Shown here piece after piece: positions 48,083 to 55,697 of a stretch of DNA of 64,000 nucleotides (its first letter is position 1; each line of letters begins with the position of its first letter). The stretch is taken from positions 4,623-68,622 of the forward strand of contig CAJFQY010000005.1 in the NCBI GenBank assembly GCA_904419315.1, in the 5' to 3' direction. The translations under genes were made by a program, and so were the position numbers. Below the pieces are notes generated by a model. The model had not been told where the DNA came from and did no database searches. It saw nothing but the letters and a program-made list of their open reading frames with translations. This DNA is from Zongyangia gallinarum. GTDB lineage: Bacteria > Bacillota > Clostridia > Oscillospirales > Ruminococcaceae.

Positions 48083-49027
48083 ATGAAAAAGTTAGCACTG
48101 ATTTTGATGAGCCTGCTTGTGTGCCTCGGGCTATTTGCAGGATGCGGGAGCCAAGACGAATCCACCAGTAATACGGCTGGAGATAGCAGCAGTTCTTCCT
48201 CCCAGGAAAATGGGAGCAGCGAGGCGGCGGAAAAGGGAGATCCGGACAAAAAGGCGATTTTGGTGGTCAGCTTCGGCACCAGCTATAATGATACCAGGGA
48301 AAAGACCATCGATGCCATCGAGCAGGAAATTGCCGATGCTTTCCCTGACTATGAAGTGCGGCGGGCTTTCACCAGCCAGACCATCATCGATAAGCTCGGT
48401 GAGCGGGACGGCCTGGAAATCGACAATGTGACCGGGGCTATGGAGCGCCTTGTGGACGACGGTTTTGGCACCGTTATCTGCCAGCCCACCCATGTGATGA
48501 ACGGGCTGGAATATGACGACATGGTGGCGGAGGTCAGCGCCTTTGCCGGCAATTTTGAGACCCTCAAATTCGGCACGCCGCTGCTTAACTCCTCTGAGGA
48601 TTACCAGTTGGTGGCGCAGGCGTTGGTGAAAAATGTCCCCACAAGTGAGGATGATGAGGCGGTAGTCCTCATGGGCCATGGTACGGAACATTTTGCCAAC
48701 GCCGCCTATGCCGCTTTGGACTATACGCTTAAGGATCAGGGCAACAGCCAGTATATTGTGGGCACAGTGGAATCCTATCCGGGACTGGAGCAGGTGCAAA
48801 AGCAGGTAGAGGCGCTGGGGGCAAAAAAGGTAATCTTGGCGCCGCTGATGATTGTGGCGGGAGATCACGCCACCAACGACATGGCCAGCGATGAAGAGGG
48901 TTCCTGGAAGATGGAGTTTAAAAAAGCGGGCTATGAGGTGGATATTGTCCTCAAGGGTCTGGGCGAATATCCTGAAATCAGGGAAATCTATGTCAGCCAC
49001 GTCCAGCAGGCCATCGATGGGGAATAA
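48083..49027 (+). CDS. cbiK: CbiK-type cobalt chelatase with lipoprotein signal
   Basis: A 314-residue chelatase of the CbiK family. The body begins I-L-V-V-S-F-G-T-S-Y-N-D-T-R, and the metal-binding histidines lie in M-G-H-G-T-E-H and G-D-H-A-T-N-D-M; Q-P-T-H-V-M-N-G is also typical. It has a lipoprotein signal peptide: M-K-K-L-A-L-I-L-M-S, then the lipobox L-F-A-G-C (Cys about 23), followed by a Ser/Asn/Glu-rich linker of about 35 residues. The enzyme is therefore predicted to be tethered outside the membrane. It is the only sirohydrochlorin cobaltochelatase candidate in the window. ATG 48083, with AAGGAAAG upstream; it belongs to the riboswitch-controlled operon. Confidence 0.88.
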   Translation: MKKLALILMSLLVCLGLFAGCGSQDESTSNTAGDSSSSSSQENGSSEAAEKGDPDKKAILVVSFGTSYNDTREKTIDAIEQEIADAFPDYEVRRAFTSQTIIDKLGERDGLEIDNVTGAMERLVDDGFGTVICQPTHVMNGLEYDDMVAEVSAFAGNFETLKFGTPLLNSSEDYQLVAQALVKNVPTSEDDEAVVLMGHGTEHFANAAYAALDYTLKDQGNSQYIVGTVESYPGLEQVQKQVEALGAKKVILAPLMIVAGDHATNDMASDEEGSWKMEFKKAGYEVDIVLKGLGEYPEIREIYVSHVQQAIDGE

Positions 49028-49058
49028 TTTTGCATTTTAGCAGCAGATAGGAGAACTT

Positions 49059-50537
49059 ATGAGACATCTTTTCAAAAAGGGTTTGGCAGTGCTCTTAGCG
49101 GCGGTTTTGTCCTTTGGAGTTCTGACAAGCTGCGGCACAGATCAAACATCAGGGGAAACCTCCCAGGCCTCCGCTTCCCAGCAGGGCGGGGCGGCGGCCA
49201 TCAGCTTTACCGATGACGAGGGGCGGGAGATCCGGTTGAATCAGCCCTGTGAGAGGATCATCTCCCTTTACAGCGCCCATACAGAAAACCTGTTTTCTCT
49301 GGGTGCGGGAGAAAAGGTCATCGGCGTCAATGACACCTCTGTCTATCCTCCGGAAGCGGCTTTCTTGGACGTTTACGATTATGAGTCGGATCCGGAAAAG
49401 GTCATCGCCGCCCAGCCGGATCTGGTGCTGATCCGCCCCTTTATTACGAACAAAGCCCCTGATTTTGTCAAGGCAATTGAGAAGGCGGGAATCACGGTAG
49501 TTTCCCTTTATCCCGAAAGTTTCGACCTGTTCGATGAATATATCACCCATTTGGGCGCCTTGGTAGGGGAAGAGGAGACGGCCAAGGAGAAGCTGGAGGA
49601 ATTTCATCAAAACTTGGACGAGATTACCCAGCTGACCTCCACTCTCACCCAGAAGCAGAAGGTGTTTTTTGAGTCCACCGAGGTGAATTTGCGCACCATT
49701 ACCCCGGATTCCATGCCGGCTCACGCCATCGCCCTGGCAGGCGGGGAGAATGTGGCCCAGGATGTAGAGCCTGTGAAGGAGGGCAGCTCCATCGCCCCCT
49801 TTGGGGAGGAGCGCGTCCTCTCTTTGGCGGATGAAATCGACGTCTATGTCTCCCAGAGCGGCGCCATGAACGCAGGGGGAACGGTCCATAGCATCTCCAT
49901 CCGCCCGGGATTTGACACCATCAAGGCGGTGAAGGACGGCCGGGTTTACCTCATCAATGAGAAGATCATTTCCTCCCCTACCTTCCGCTTTTATAAAGGG
50001 GTGCGGGAACTGGCGCGGTATCTCTATCCCGAGGTGATGGACAGCCTGGAAGATTATGAGACAGACCAGCCCGCTACCCGGCGGGATCTGGCCAACATTA
50101 TGGTCAAAGCAGCCCATCTGCCCATCTATGTGACCTCCTCACGGTACTATCAGCAGGAGCACAAGGGCCATACCTATGGGCTCTTTGAGGATGTGGAGTG
50201 GACCGACCCGGATTTTGACGCTATAGAAACGGTGGTGGTTTCTGGCTATTTGGACTGGGAGAAGGACGGGGAAAAGGAATATTTTCGTCCGGAGGATCTG
50301 GTGACCCGGGAGGAGCTGGCCCAGGCGATTTTCCTCATGGGGGACTTTGAGGGGAAGGACGCAACGCCTATCCAGGATTTGGAGGAGTGTGAAAACCAGA
50401 ACATCGTCCAGATTATGGTGGATAACGGTGTGTTTGCGCTGGCTGACGGCAACTTTGAACCCCAGCGCACAGTGACCCAGCAGGAAATTGTAGACGCCTT
50501 TTCCAAAGCGGGCCCGCTGGCCCAGGGAGAAGAATAA
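49059..50537 (+). CDS. btuF: BtuF-like corrinoid-binding lipoprotein fused to SLH-like repeats
   Basis: A 492-residue surface protein. A signal peptide with lipobox L-T-S-C-G (Cys about 26) and a Ser/Gln-rich linker lead to a BtuF/FecB-type periplasmic-binding fold (about 50-325): R-I-I-S-L-Y-S-A-H-T-E-N-L-F-S-L-G, P-D-L-V-L-I-R-P, the long helix region, and a final V-Y-L-I-N-E. The C-terminal third (about 340-490) has SLH-like units: D-V-E-W with V-T-R-E-E-L-A-Q-A-I-F, and N-F-E-P-Q-R-T-V-T-Q-Q-E-I-V-D-A-F, matching the F-x-P-x-x-x-V-T-R-x-E pattern. So it would capture ligand for BtuCD while also holding to wall polymers. ATG 49059 after ATAGGAGAA. Confidence 0.85.
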   Translation: MRHLFKKGLAVLLAAVLSFGVLTSCGTDQTSGETSQASASQQGGAAAISFTDDEGREIRLNQPCERIISLYSAHTENLFSLGAGEKVIGVNDTSVYPPEAAFLDVYDYESDPEKVIAAQPDLVLIRPFITNKAPDFVKAIEKAGITVVSLYPESFDLFDEYITHLGALVGEEETAKEKLEEFHQNLDEITQLTSTLTQKQKVFFESTEVNLRTITPDSMPAHAIALAGGENVAQDVEPVKEGSSIAPFGEERVLSLADEIDVYVSQSGAMNAGGTVHSISIRPGFDTIKAVKDGRVYLINEKIISSPTFRFYKGVRELARYLYPEVMDSLEDYETDQPATRRDLANIMVKAAHLPIYVTSSRYYQQEHKGHTYGLFEDVEWTDPDFDAIETVVVSGYLDWEKDGEKEYFRPEDLVTREELAQAIFLMGDFEGKDATPIQDLEECENQNIVQIMVDNGVFALADGNFEPQRTVTQQEIVDAFSKAGPLAQGEE

Positions 50538-50542
50538 AATAG

Positions 50543-50590
50543 AGAGGGCAGGCTCAGATTTTTTGGGAGCCTGCCCTCTTTGCTTCATAA
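50543..50590 (+). terminator. Rho-independent terminator of the uptake operon
   Basis: AGAGGGCAGGCTC (50543-50555) and GAGCCTGCCCTCT (50577-50589) form a perfect 13-bp stem with T residues. Confidence 0.92.
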
Positions 50591-50638
50591 CGGCTGACAG
50601 CTTTTCATATATTTCTACAAGGAAAATAAGGAGATACG

Positions 50639-52189
50639 GTGAAATATATGAAAAGACTCCGGGCTTTTTTGCTCAACGGCCTGATCCTAACCATTACATC
50701 GCTGCTGATGAGCAGCATTAGTGTCTGGTTTAATGTCTATTTGGGGAATAAAATCGGCAATGAGATGATGGGCGTCTTTCAGCTGATTATGTCGGTGTAC
50801 GGCTTTTCCATCACCTTGGCGACAGGAGGCATTAATCTGGCCACTACCCGGCTGGTGGCAGAGGAGATGGGGAGAAGCGCGCGTCCAAACCTCAAGAAAA
50901 TCCTGCGCAAATGCCTTCTCTACAGTATTAGTTTTGGCACGGTGACGGCGGTTTTGCTCTATCAGCTGGCGCCCGCCATCGGGCTGCAGATGCTCCAAAA
51001 CGATCAGACCGTCCTGCCGCTGAAAACCCTGGCCATCAGCCTGCCTTGTATTGCCATGTCCTCGGTGCTTTCCGGCTACTTCACCGCGGTGCGGCGGGTG
51101 GTGAAAAACGCTTCCATCCGCATTGCCGAGCAGTTTGTCAAGATTTTCCTCACCATTGTGGGCTTGACGGTGCTCTCCCCCGGCGGGCTGGAGCAGACCT
51201 GTCTGTGCATGGTCTGGGCTGGCGTCATCTCGGAAATTTTCTCCTTCCTCTTCTCCTTTATTATGTACCAGATGGACGCTAAAAGGTATAAAAAGTGTGA
51301 TCGGGCATCCCAGGGCATCACCCGCCGGATGTTCGGCATCGCTTTGCCGGTGGCCATGAGCGCCAATCTGCGCTCCGGCATCCTGACGGTGAAAAATCTG
51401 TTGGTTCCCATCCAGCTGCGGAAGTTCGGTGTCTCGGAGAGCGAAGCCTATGCGGCCTTCGGCGCCATCCATGGGATTGTGCTGCCGGTGATCCTGTTTC
51501 CCTCCGCCTTTTTATTCTCTTTTTGTGACCTGATCGTCCCGGAGCTGGCCGAATGCTTTGCCGTAGCCGACAACCTTAAGGACAATATCCGGATTAACTA
51601 CATGGTGACCCGTATGTCCCAGATGACCCTGCTTTTCTCCATGGGAGTAGCAGGCATCATGTTTTGCTTTTCCACCCAGGTGGGAGAGCTGATCTCCAGC
51701 AGCGATGAAATCGGCCTTTATGCCGATTATATCCGGCTGTTTGCCCTAATTATCCCCATCATGTACTTTGATCACGCGGTGGACGCCATGCTCAAGGGGC
51801 TGGATGAGCAGCGAAGTTCCATGCGCTATAATATTATCGACTCCACCGGTACCCTGATTCTGGTCTGGTTTCTCCTGCCGGTTTCGGGAATTCAGGGCTA
51901 TGTCTTTGTCCTTTACATGAGCGAGATTATCAACTTTGCTCTGAGCCTTCACAGGCTCATCAAGGTAACGAGCTTCCGGGTCAATCTCGCGGATACCATC
52001 TTAAAGCCAGCTTTGTGCATCGGCTTGGCTGTAGCTTTGCCGGCTTTGGGCATCCAGCTTATGCCGTCTTTGGATGCGCCCGTCTTCCTCATCGCGTCTT
52101 CCGCCTTTTTGTACCTGATTTTGCTGTGCGTCACCGGCTGTCTGACGCCGGAGGACATCAAATGGCTCAAAAGCATCTTTGCCAAGTGA
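50639..52189 (+). CDS. SpoVB-like polysaccharide/lipid flippase (MOP superfamily)
   Basis: A 516-residue protein with about 14 membrane helices, of the MATE-like MOP flippase group that includes SpoVB and MurJ-type proteins of spore formers. The N-terminal G-L-I-L-T-I-T-S-L-L-M and Y-L-G-N-K-I-G-N-E-M-M-G-V-F-Q-L blocks, A-T-T-R-L-V-A-E-E, and S-G-Y-F-T-A-V are typical. It probably moves lipid-linked wall precursors, perhaps during cortex synthesis. GTG 50639 with AAGGAG 6 bases upstream; ATG 50648 is a second choice. Convergent with the amidase gene, sharing a terminator. Confidence 0.88.
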   Translation: MKYMKRLRAFLLNGLILTITSLLMSSISVWFNVYLGNKIGNEMMGVFQLIMSVYGFSITLATGGINLATTRLVAEEMGRSARPNLKKILRKCLLYSISFGTVTAVLLYQLAPAIGLQMLQNDQTVLPLKTLAISLPCIAMSSVLSGYFTAVRRVVKNASIRIAEQFVKIFLTIVGLTVLSPGGLEQTCLCMVWAGVISEIFSFLFSFIMYQMDAKRYKKCDRASQGITRRMFGIALPVAMSANLRSGILTVKNLLVPIQLRKFGVSESEAYAAFGAIHGIVLPVILFPSAFLFSFCDLIVPELAECFAVADNLKDNIRINYMVTRMSQMTLLFSMGVAGIMFCFSTQVGELISSSDEIGLYADYIRLFALIIPIMYFDHAVDAMLKGLDEQRSSMRYNIIDSTGTLILVWFLLPVSGIQGYVFVLYMSEIINFALSLHRLIKVTSFRVNLADTILKPALCIGLAVALPALGIQLMPSLDAPVFLIASSAFLYLILLCVTGCLTPEDIKWLKSIFAK

Positions 52190-52275
52190 TTCGCTCAGAA
52201 AAAAACTCTCTGTCAGCCGCTGGAAAGGGTGGTTTCGGCAGGACCTGCGCATTGCAAAATACGAAAAGCAGCAAT

Positions 52276-52312
52276 GAAAAGCAGCCTTCCTCTTTCGGGA
52301 AGGCTGCTTTTC
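52276..52312. terminator. Bidirectional terminator between the flippase and amidase genes
   Basis: GAAAAGCAGCCTTCC (52276-52290) and GGAAGGCTGCTTTTC (52298-52312) are perfectly complementary, with A/T flanks on both sides, serving both convergent genes. Confidence 0.9.
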
Positions 52313-53050
52313 CTATACTTTCACATAGTTTGCGTTGGCGAAACCAGTAACCCCGTTATAATTAACGCTGTACCAGTCCTTCCAGCGGCCGTAGACAGTG
52401 ATGGGATTGCCGTTATAGGCGTGGGCCACCACCTGGGAGGAGGTGGTGGGACGGGAACGGATGTTGAGGGATCCCTGGCCCACCGAAACAGTACCCTGGC
52501 GGACGGGCCCAGGGGCAATAAAGGGGAGGACAAAGTATTCTGTCAGAGAGAGGACCACATTCCGGGCGATGGCATTGATGTTATTTTTAATCCAATTGGC
52601 GTCCTCCACATTGTCGTGATAGGCAAATTCGATGAGCACAGCCGGGGCCTTGGTTTTGGTCACCTCACCTAAGCTGGTCGTGGTCAAAGCCCGGACCCGG
52701 TCAGGCAGGGGATAGATGGCTTTTAAATTCTTGGCGATAATTTCGGCGGCCTTTTTGCCGTAGACGCTGCCCGGCGCATAGTAGACTTCCGCGCCCCGGA
52801 CATTTCCTGCGTTGGCGTCAGGGGCGGCGTTGGAATGCAGCGCCACATGCAGATCGTAGTTGCCGGCGTTGGAGGCTCGGATAGAGGAGGCGGCGGTCAT
52901 GTCTGGGGTATTGCGGGTGAAGGCGATGCCGCTGGCACGCAGATAGGGTTCCATGGCATCGGCCACCAAATTCATGTAATACTCCTCTGTGCCTCCGGTT
53001 ACATAGGGATTCCACTCCTGGGTGGAAGGGCTCAGATAGATGCTGGGCAT
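52313..53050 (-). CDS. N-acetylmuramoyl-L-alanine amidase with SH3 domain
   Basis: A 245-residue peptidoglycan amidase (amidase_3 fold) with a C-terminal bacterial SH3 domain (about 180-245, including L-N-I-R-S-R-P and W-Y-S-V-N-Y-N-G). The catalytic domain starts I-Y-L-S-P-S-T-Q-E, has E-E-Y-Y (Zn ligand Glu), H-V-A-L-H-S-N-A (second ligand) and V-L-I-E-F-A-Y-H (catalytic Glu). The first Zn ligand, usually a His in the opening motif, is not obvious: Trp13 lies there. It has no signal peptide, so release may need a holin, lysis of the mother cell or another export route. ATG 53050 after AAAAGGAG. Confidence 0.87.
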   Translation of the reverse strand: MPSIYLSPSTQEWNPYVTGGTEEYYMNLVADAMEPYLRASGIAFTRNTPDMTAASSIRASNAGNYDLHVALHSNAAPDANAGNVRGAEVYYAPGSVYGKKAAEIIAKNLKAIYPLPDRVRALTTTSLGEVTKTKAPAVLIEFAYHDNVEDANWIKNNINAIARNVVLSLTEYFVLPFIAPGPVRQGTVSVGQGSLNIRSRPTTSSQVVAHAYNGNPITVYGRWKDWYSVNYNGVTGFANANYVKV

Positions 53051-53153
53051 GGGGATCGCTCCTTTTGGCAGAATTTTGGATCATTCGGTGGTTTACAAAC
53101 GCGGATACCCTATTTTATGTAAAAAAACCGATGGGGTGAAAATAAAAAGAAAA

Positions 53154-53171
53154 GGACCCCGTCAGGGGTCC
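53154..53171 (-). terminator. Terminator of the DUF1540 gene
   Basis: GGACCCC (53154-53160) and GGGGTCC (53165-53171) with GTCA between. On the minus strand the stem is followed by TTTTCTTTTT. Confidence 0.82.
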
Positions 53172-53197
53172 CAGAGGAGGGAGAGATACAGTGAAAG

Positions 53198-53371
53198 TTA
53201 CTGTTTCAGCTGAAAGGATTTGCAATCGGTGCACTGATCCGCTGTAGGATTCATCTCGTGGGTACCAATGGTAACACAGTCAAGAGAGCAGTAGTTCTGC
53301 TGCTGGCAGTGATGCGCGCACTGCTGCACGGTACATTTAATGCTTTCGTTTGCCTGAAATTGAGTATTCAT
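53198..53371 (-). CDS. DUF1540 cysteine-rich small protein
   Basis: A 57-residue protein read directly from the minus strand between the amidase and C1q-like genes. It starts M-N-T-Q-F-Q-A-N-E-S and carries the DUF1540 cysteine pattern: I-K-C-T-V-Q-Q-C-A-H-H-C, then Y-C-S-L-D-C and C-T-D-C near the end, seven Cys in all plus two adjacent His, suggesting metal binding. AAGGAGG lies 8 bases upstream of the ATG at 53371, and a terminator follows the stop. Function of the family is unknown; it is common in spore-forming Clostridia. Confidence 0.9.
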   Translation of the reverse strand: MNTQFQANESIKCTVQQCAHHCQQQNYCSLDCVTIGTHEMNPTADQCTDCKSFQLKQ

Positions 53372-53513
53372 ATTGACGGCCTCCTTAAATTTGCTTATGC
53401 TGGGATCAAAGGAAATGCCTCAAAGAGACTTCTCCTTTCCATTCCAGCTCTCCTTTATTCTGCCCATTGGCACCATACTCTATGCATATACCGGGAAAAA
53501 GCGGAAAAGAATT

Positions 53514-53996
53514 TTAGGATAGGCCGGAGGGAGGAAGACCTGAAATCCGCAGAACAGACAGGGATATACTTACCGATTCCTCTTGATCCTCAAACTGAAA
53601 AGGCGATTGACTGCAAAGCTGCAAGACACAGGGAAGACAGGTGGGAAAGATCGCCTGCCCTGTTAAGGATAGGCTGTCATTTCCCGCCTTATGGACGGAT
53701 GTGGGAGAACCGGGCAGTATTTTTCCGCCTAGGGATAGGAAAAATACTGTATCGATTTGAAGGTGTGATGGAAGATTTACTATATAGTCTGCGCGGTAGA
53801 TACCGGGTGTTTGGAGCTGGATAGAGCCGTTATGATGGGATATTTCCGGAGAGACACAATCACTTTTGTCAAAGCGTATCGCTTCTTGGGGAGTTTCAAT
53901 GGACAGGTCGCCAGTTTTATAGAAATATCCATAATGATTTTTTTCTGAATCCCGCAGCCTGTTTACAATCTCCTCGATAAATTCAAACAGAGTCAT
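53514..53996 (-). CDS. C1q/TNF-like (BclA-C-type) surface protein
   Basis: About 160 residues. A short helical N-terminus (M-T-L-F-E-F-I-E-E-I-V-N-R-L-R) is followed by a beta-rich domain with P-G-I-Y-R-A-D-Y-I-V-N-L, F-F-L-S-L-G-G-K-I-L-P-G-S, L-T-G-Q-A-I-F and a terminal S-V-S-I-S-L-S-V-L-R-I. These resemble the strand order of the C1q-like C-terminal domain of exosporium proteins such as BclA (trimerising jelly roll). There is no collagen-like repeat and no signal peptide. The start is uncertain: the ATG at 53996 has only a weak site (GGGAAAGAAAG), and the frame stays open to 54248. A spore-coat or surface role is inference. Confidence 0.55.
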   Translation of the reverse strand: MTLFEFIEEIVNRLRDSEKNHYGYFYKTGDLSIETPQEAIRFDKSDCVSPEISHHNGSIQLQTPGIYRADYIVNLPSHLQIDTVFFLSLGGKILPGSPTSVHKAGNDSLSLTGQAIFPTCLPCVLQLCSQSPFQFEDQEESVSISLSVLRISGLPPSGLS

Positions 53997-54173
53997 TGGA
54001 ACACTTTCTTTCCCGGGGACGAAAAAACGACCCCAATTGCAGATGGATTCCTTATAATGTATGCCCAGCCTACTGTATGGGTGACAGTTGTCCTCACCAA
54101 GTAGATGGAAAATGCATAGTGATAAAGGGGGAGAGACACTCAAGATCATACCCCCAGAAAGGAAGGGAAGAAA

Positions 54174-55046
54174 ATGATACAGGGAATTGATGTTTCGAAA
54201 TACCAGGGAAATATCCTCTGGAAAGACGTCAAAGCGGCGGGAATACAATTTGCCATGATTCGGACAACATTGCGCCGTACCGATGGCATTTTAGCCACAG
54301 ATACAACGGCGCTAGCAAACATTACCGGAGCGCAGGCCGCAGGTGTCCCTGCGGGCGCCTATCATTATACACGGGCTAAAAACCAGGCGGAGGCGATGGA
54401 GGAAGCGAAATACCTGCTTTCTGTCATCCGACCCTATCGGCTGGAATATCCAGTGGCCTTGGATATAGAGGATAACGCCTTGATAAACCTGGGAAAGGAG
54501 ACGCTGACCAATATCGCCGCGGCTTTTCTCAAGACGGTGCAGGATGCCGGATATTATGTCATGCTCTATTCCAATAAATATTGGCTGACCAGTATTCTTG
54601 ACGTAAGCAAGCTCAGTCAATATGATGTGTGGCTCGCTCAATATAATTCCGTTGTGACCTATGATGGTCCCTATGGCATGTGGCAATATACGTCTGGTGG
54701 CCGTGTTCAGGGGATTTCCACCGATGTGGACATGAATTATGCCTATCAAGACTATGCGCAGATTATCAAAAGCGCAGGGCTCAACGGATTCCCCAAGCCC
54801 ATCGAGCCCCAGGAACCCAATGTGCCAGAGGAGCCTGAAGGGCCGGAGACACCGGAGGAACCGAATGTACCGGAAGCGCCCACTGTGCCCGAAGAACCAA
54901 ATACCCCGGAAGAGCCTACCGAGCCCGAAGATCCCAATCTTCCGGACCAACCTGCACCAGAAGCCAACTGGCTGTCCCGCATTTGGCAGGCGGTTAAAAA
55001 TGGCTTCAAGAAAATATATCGGTGGATCAAGGGATTATTGAAATGA
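54174..55046 (+). CDS. GH25 lysozyme with Pro/Glu linker and cationic C-terminal helix
   Basis: A 290-residue muramidase cleaving the MurNAc-GlcNAc bond. The GH25 domain (about 1-200) begins I-Q-G-I-D-V-S-K-Y-Q-G and has A-Y-H-Y-T-R and V-A-L-D-I-E-D with the catalytic Asp-x-Glu; M-W-Q-Y-T-S and D-V-D-M-N are also typical. Then comes a 60-residue linker of P-E-E-P-type repeats. The final 26 residues are rich in Trp, Lys and Arg (W-Q-A-V-K-N-G-F-K-K-I-Y-R-W-I-K) and would form a cationic amphipathic helix. There is no signal peptide, like many phage or mother-cell lysis enzymes. ATG 54174 after AGGAAGGG; a terminator follows the stop. Confidence 0.92.
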   Translation: MIQGIDVSKYQGNILWKDVKAAGIQFAMIRTTLRRTDGILATDTTALANITGAQAAGVPAGAYHYTRAKNQAEAMEEAKYLLSVIRPYRLEYPVALDIEDNALINLGKETLTNIAAAFLKTVQDAGYYVMLYSNKYWLTSILDVSKLSQYDVWLAQYNSVVTYDGPYGMWQYTSGGRVQGISTDVDMNYAYQDYAQIIKSAGLNGFPKPIEPQEPNVPEEPEGPETPEEPNVPEAPTVPEEPNTPEEPTEPEDPNLPDQPAPEANWLSRIWQAVKNGFKKIYRWIKGLLK

Positions 55047-55050
55047 TGAT

Positions 55051-55077
55051 AAAAAGCGGGGCAAAGCCCCGCTTTTT
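55051..55077. terminator. Terminator between the lysozyme gene and the small minus-strand gene
   Basis: AAAAAGCGGGGC (55051-55062) and GCCCCGCTTTTT (55066-55077) with a 3-base loop; the A/T symmetry lets it act on both convergent genes. Confidence 0.92.
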
Positions 55078-55079
55078 AT

Positions 55080-55262
55080 CTACTGCTGTGTTTGGGTCAG
55101 ATTCTGAGCGCATTGCTGCAGCTCATTTAGGTTGCTGAATTTTGCTCCAGACTGCTTGATGTTTTCCTGGACATATTTGGGCAGCGTATTGAAATACTGC
55201 TGCATCTGAGGATCGTTTTCCAGAGCATTGATCTGCTGATTCATCTTTAAAGGATTTTGCAT
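55080..55262 (-). CDS. Small hypothetical protein
   Basis: A 60-residue Gln/Asn-rich helical protein (M-Q-N-P-L-K-M-N-Q-Q-I-N-A-L at the start, N-L-N-E-L-Q-Q-C-A-Q-N-L at the end) of unknown function. The ATG at 55262 has AAGGAG 7 bases upstream, which is better than the upstream in-frame codon. There is no membrane segment and a single Cys. The sequence looks like a real small gene because of the ribosome site and the bidirectional terminator just after its stop. Confidence 0.65.
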   Translation of the reverse strand: MQNPLKMNQQINALENDPQMQQYFNTLPKYVQENIKQSGAKFSNLNELQQCAQNLTQTQQ

Positions 55263-55418
55263 AAGAAACTCCTTTCTGCCCATTTTTTGCTGCGGGATAT
55301 CATTAATGTTATGATTCCAATTATGTACAGAAATAAACTAGTAAAATTATGGATAAAATATCAACTTTATAATGTAAATTAACATTTCAAAAAAATCAAA
55401 ATTTTTCTCAAATTTTAC

Positions 55419-55447
55419 TTGCTTTTTTCAGGAGGATCATATATAAT
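55419..55447 (+). promoter_or_regulatory. Promoter of tRNA-Pro
   Basis: TTGCTT (55419-55424) and TATAAT (55442-55447), spacing 17, 13 bases before the tRNA. Confidence 0.82.
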
Positions 55448-55460
55448 ATTAAAGGTAATT

Positions 55461-55537
55461 CCGGGTGTAGCGCAGCTTGGTAGCGCGCTTGAATGGGGTT
55501 CAAGAGGCCGCAGGTTCGACTCCTGTCACTCGGACCA
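55461..55537 (+). tRNA. tRNA-Pro (anticodon GGG)
   Basis: Acceptor arms CCGGGTG (55461-55467) and CACTCGG (55527-55533) pair with one G-T. The D-arm GCGC/GCGC, the anticodon stem CTTGA/TCAAG and loop ATGGGGT give anticodon GGG with G37, as expected for proline. The T-arm GCAGG/CCTGT holds TTCGACT, and discriminator A and encoded CCA follow. Its last 8 bases, CCA and terminator are repeated 1.6 kb downstream. Confidence 0.95.
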
Positions 55538-55586
55538 AAAAAAGACCGAGAAATGGCGAGGATAAGCCGTTTGTCGGTCTTTTCTT
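55527..55586 (+). repeat. 60-bp direct repeat, copy 1 (tRNA-Pro 3' end plus terminator; att-like)
   Basis: Runs from the 3' acceptor arm of tRNA-Pro through CCA and the following stem (AAAGACCGA ... TCGGTCTTTT), which is the tRNA terminator. The same 60 bases recur without a mismatch at 57118-57177. This is the geometry of an attL/attR pair left by an element integrated at a tRNA 3' end. Confidence 0.93.
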
Positions 55587-55697
55587 ATTACCAATTTGTA
55601 AATTTTCTCATGTCGTTGCACAGAAATGTGCAACTTTCGTTGTTTGGGAACCTGTATGTAGAAGGATTTGTTCCTTACTACATACAGGAGGTTCCAT

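Noticed and set aside
54843..54960. Pro/Glu repeats in the lysozyme gene as a tandem DNA repeat of interest
   Set aside because: The repeats are imperfect and explained as a flexible linker in the protein.
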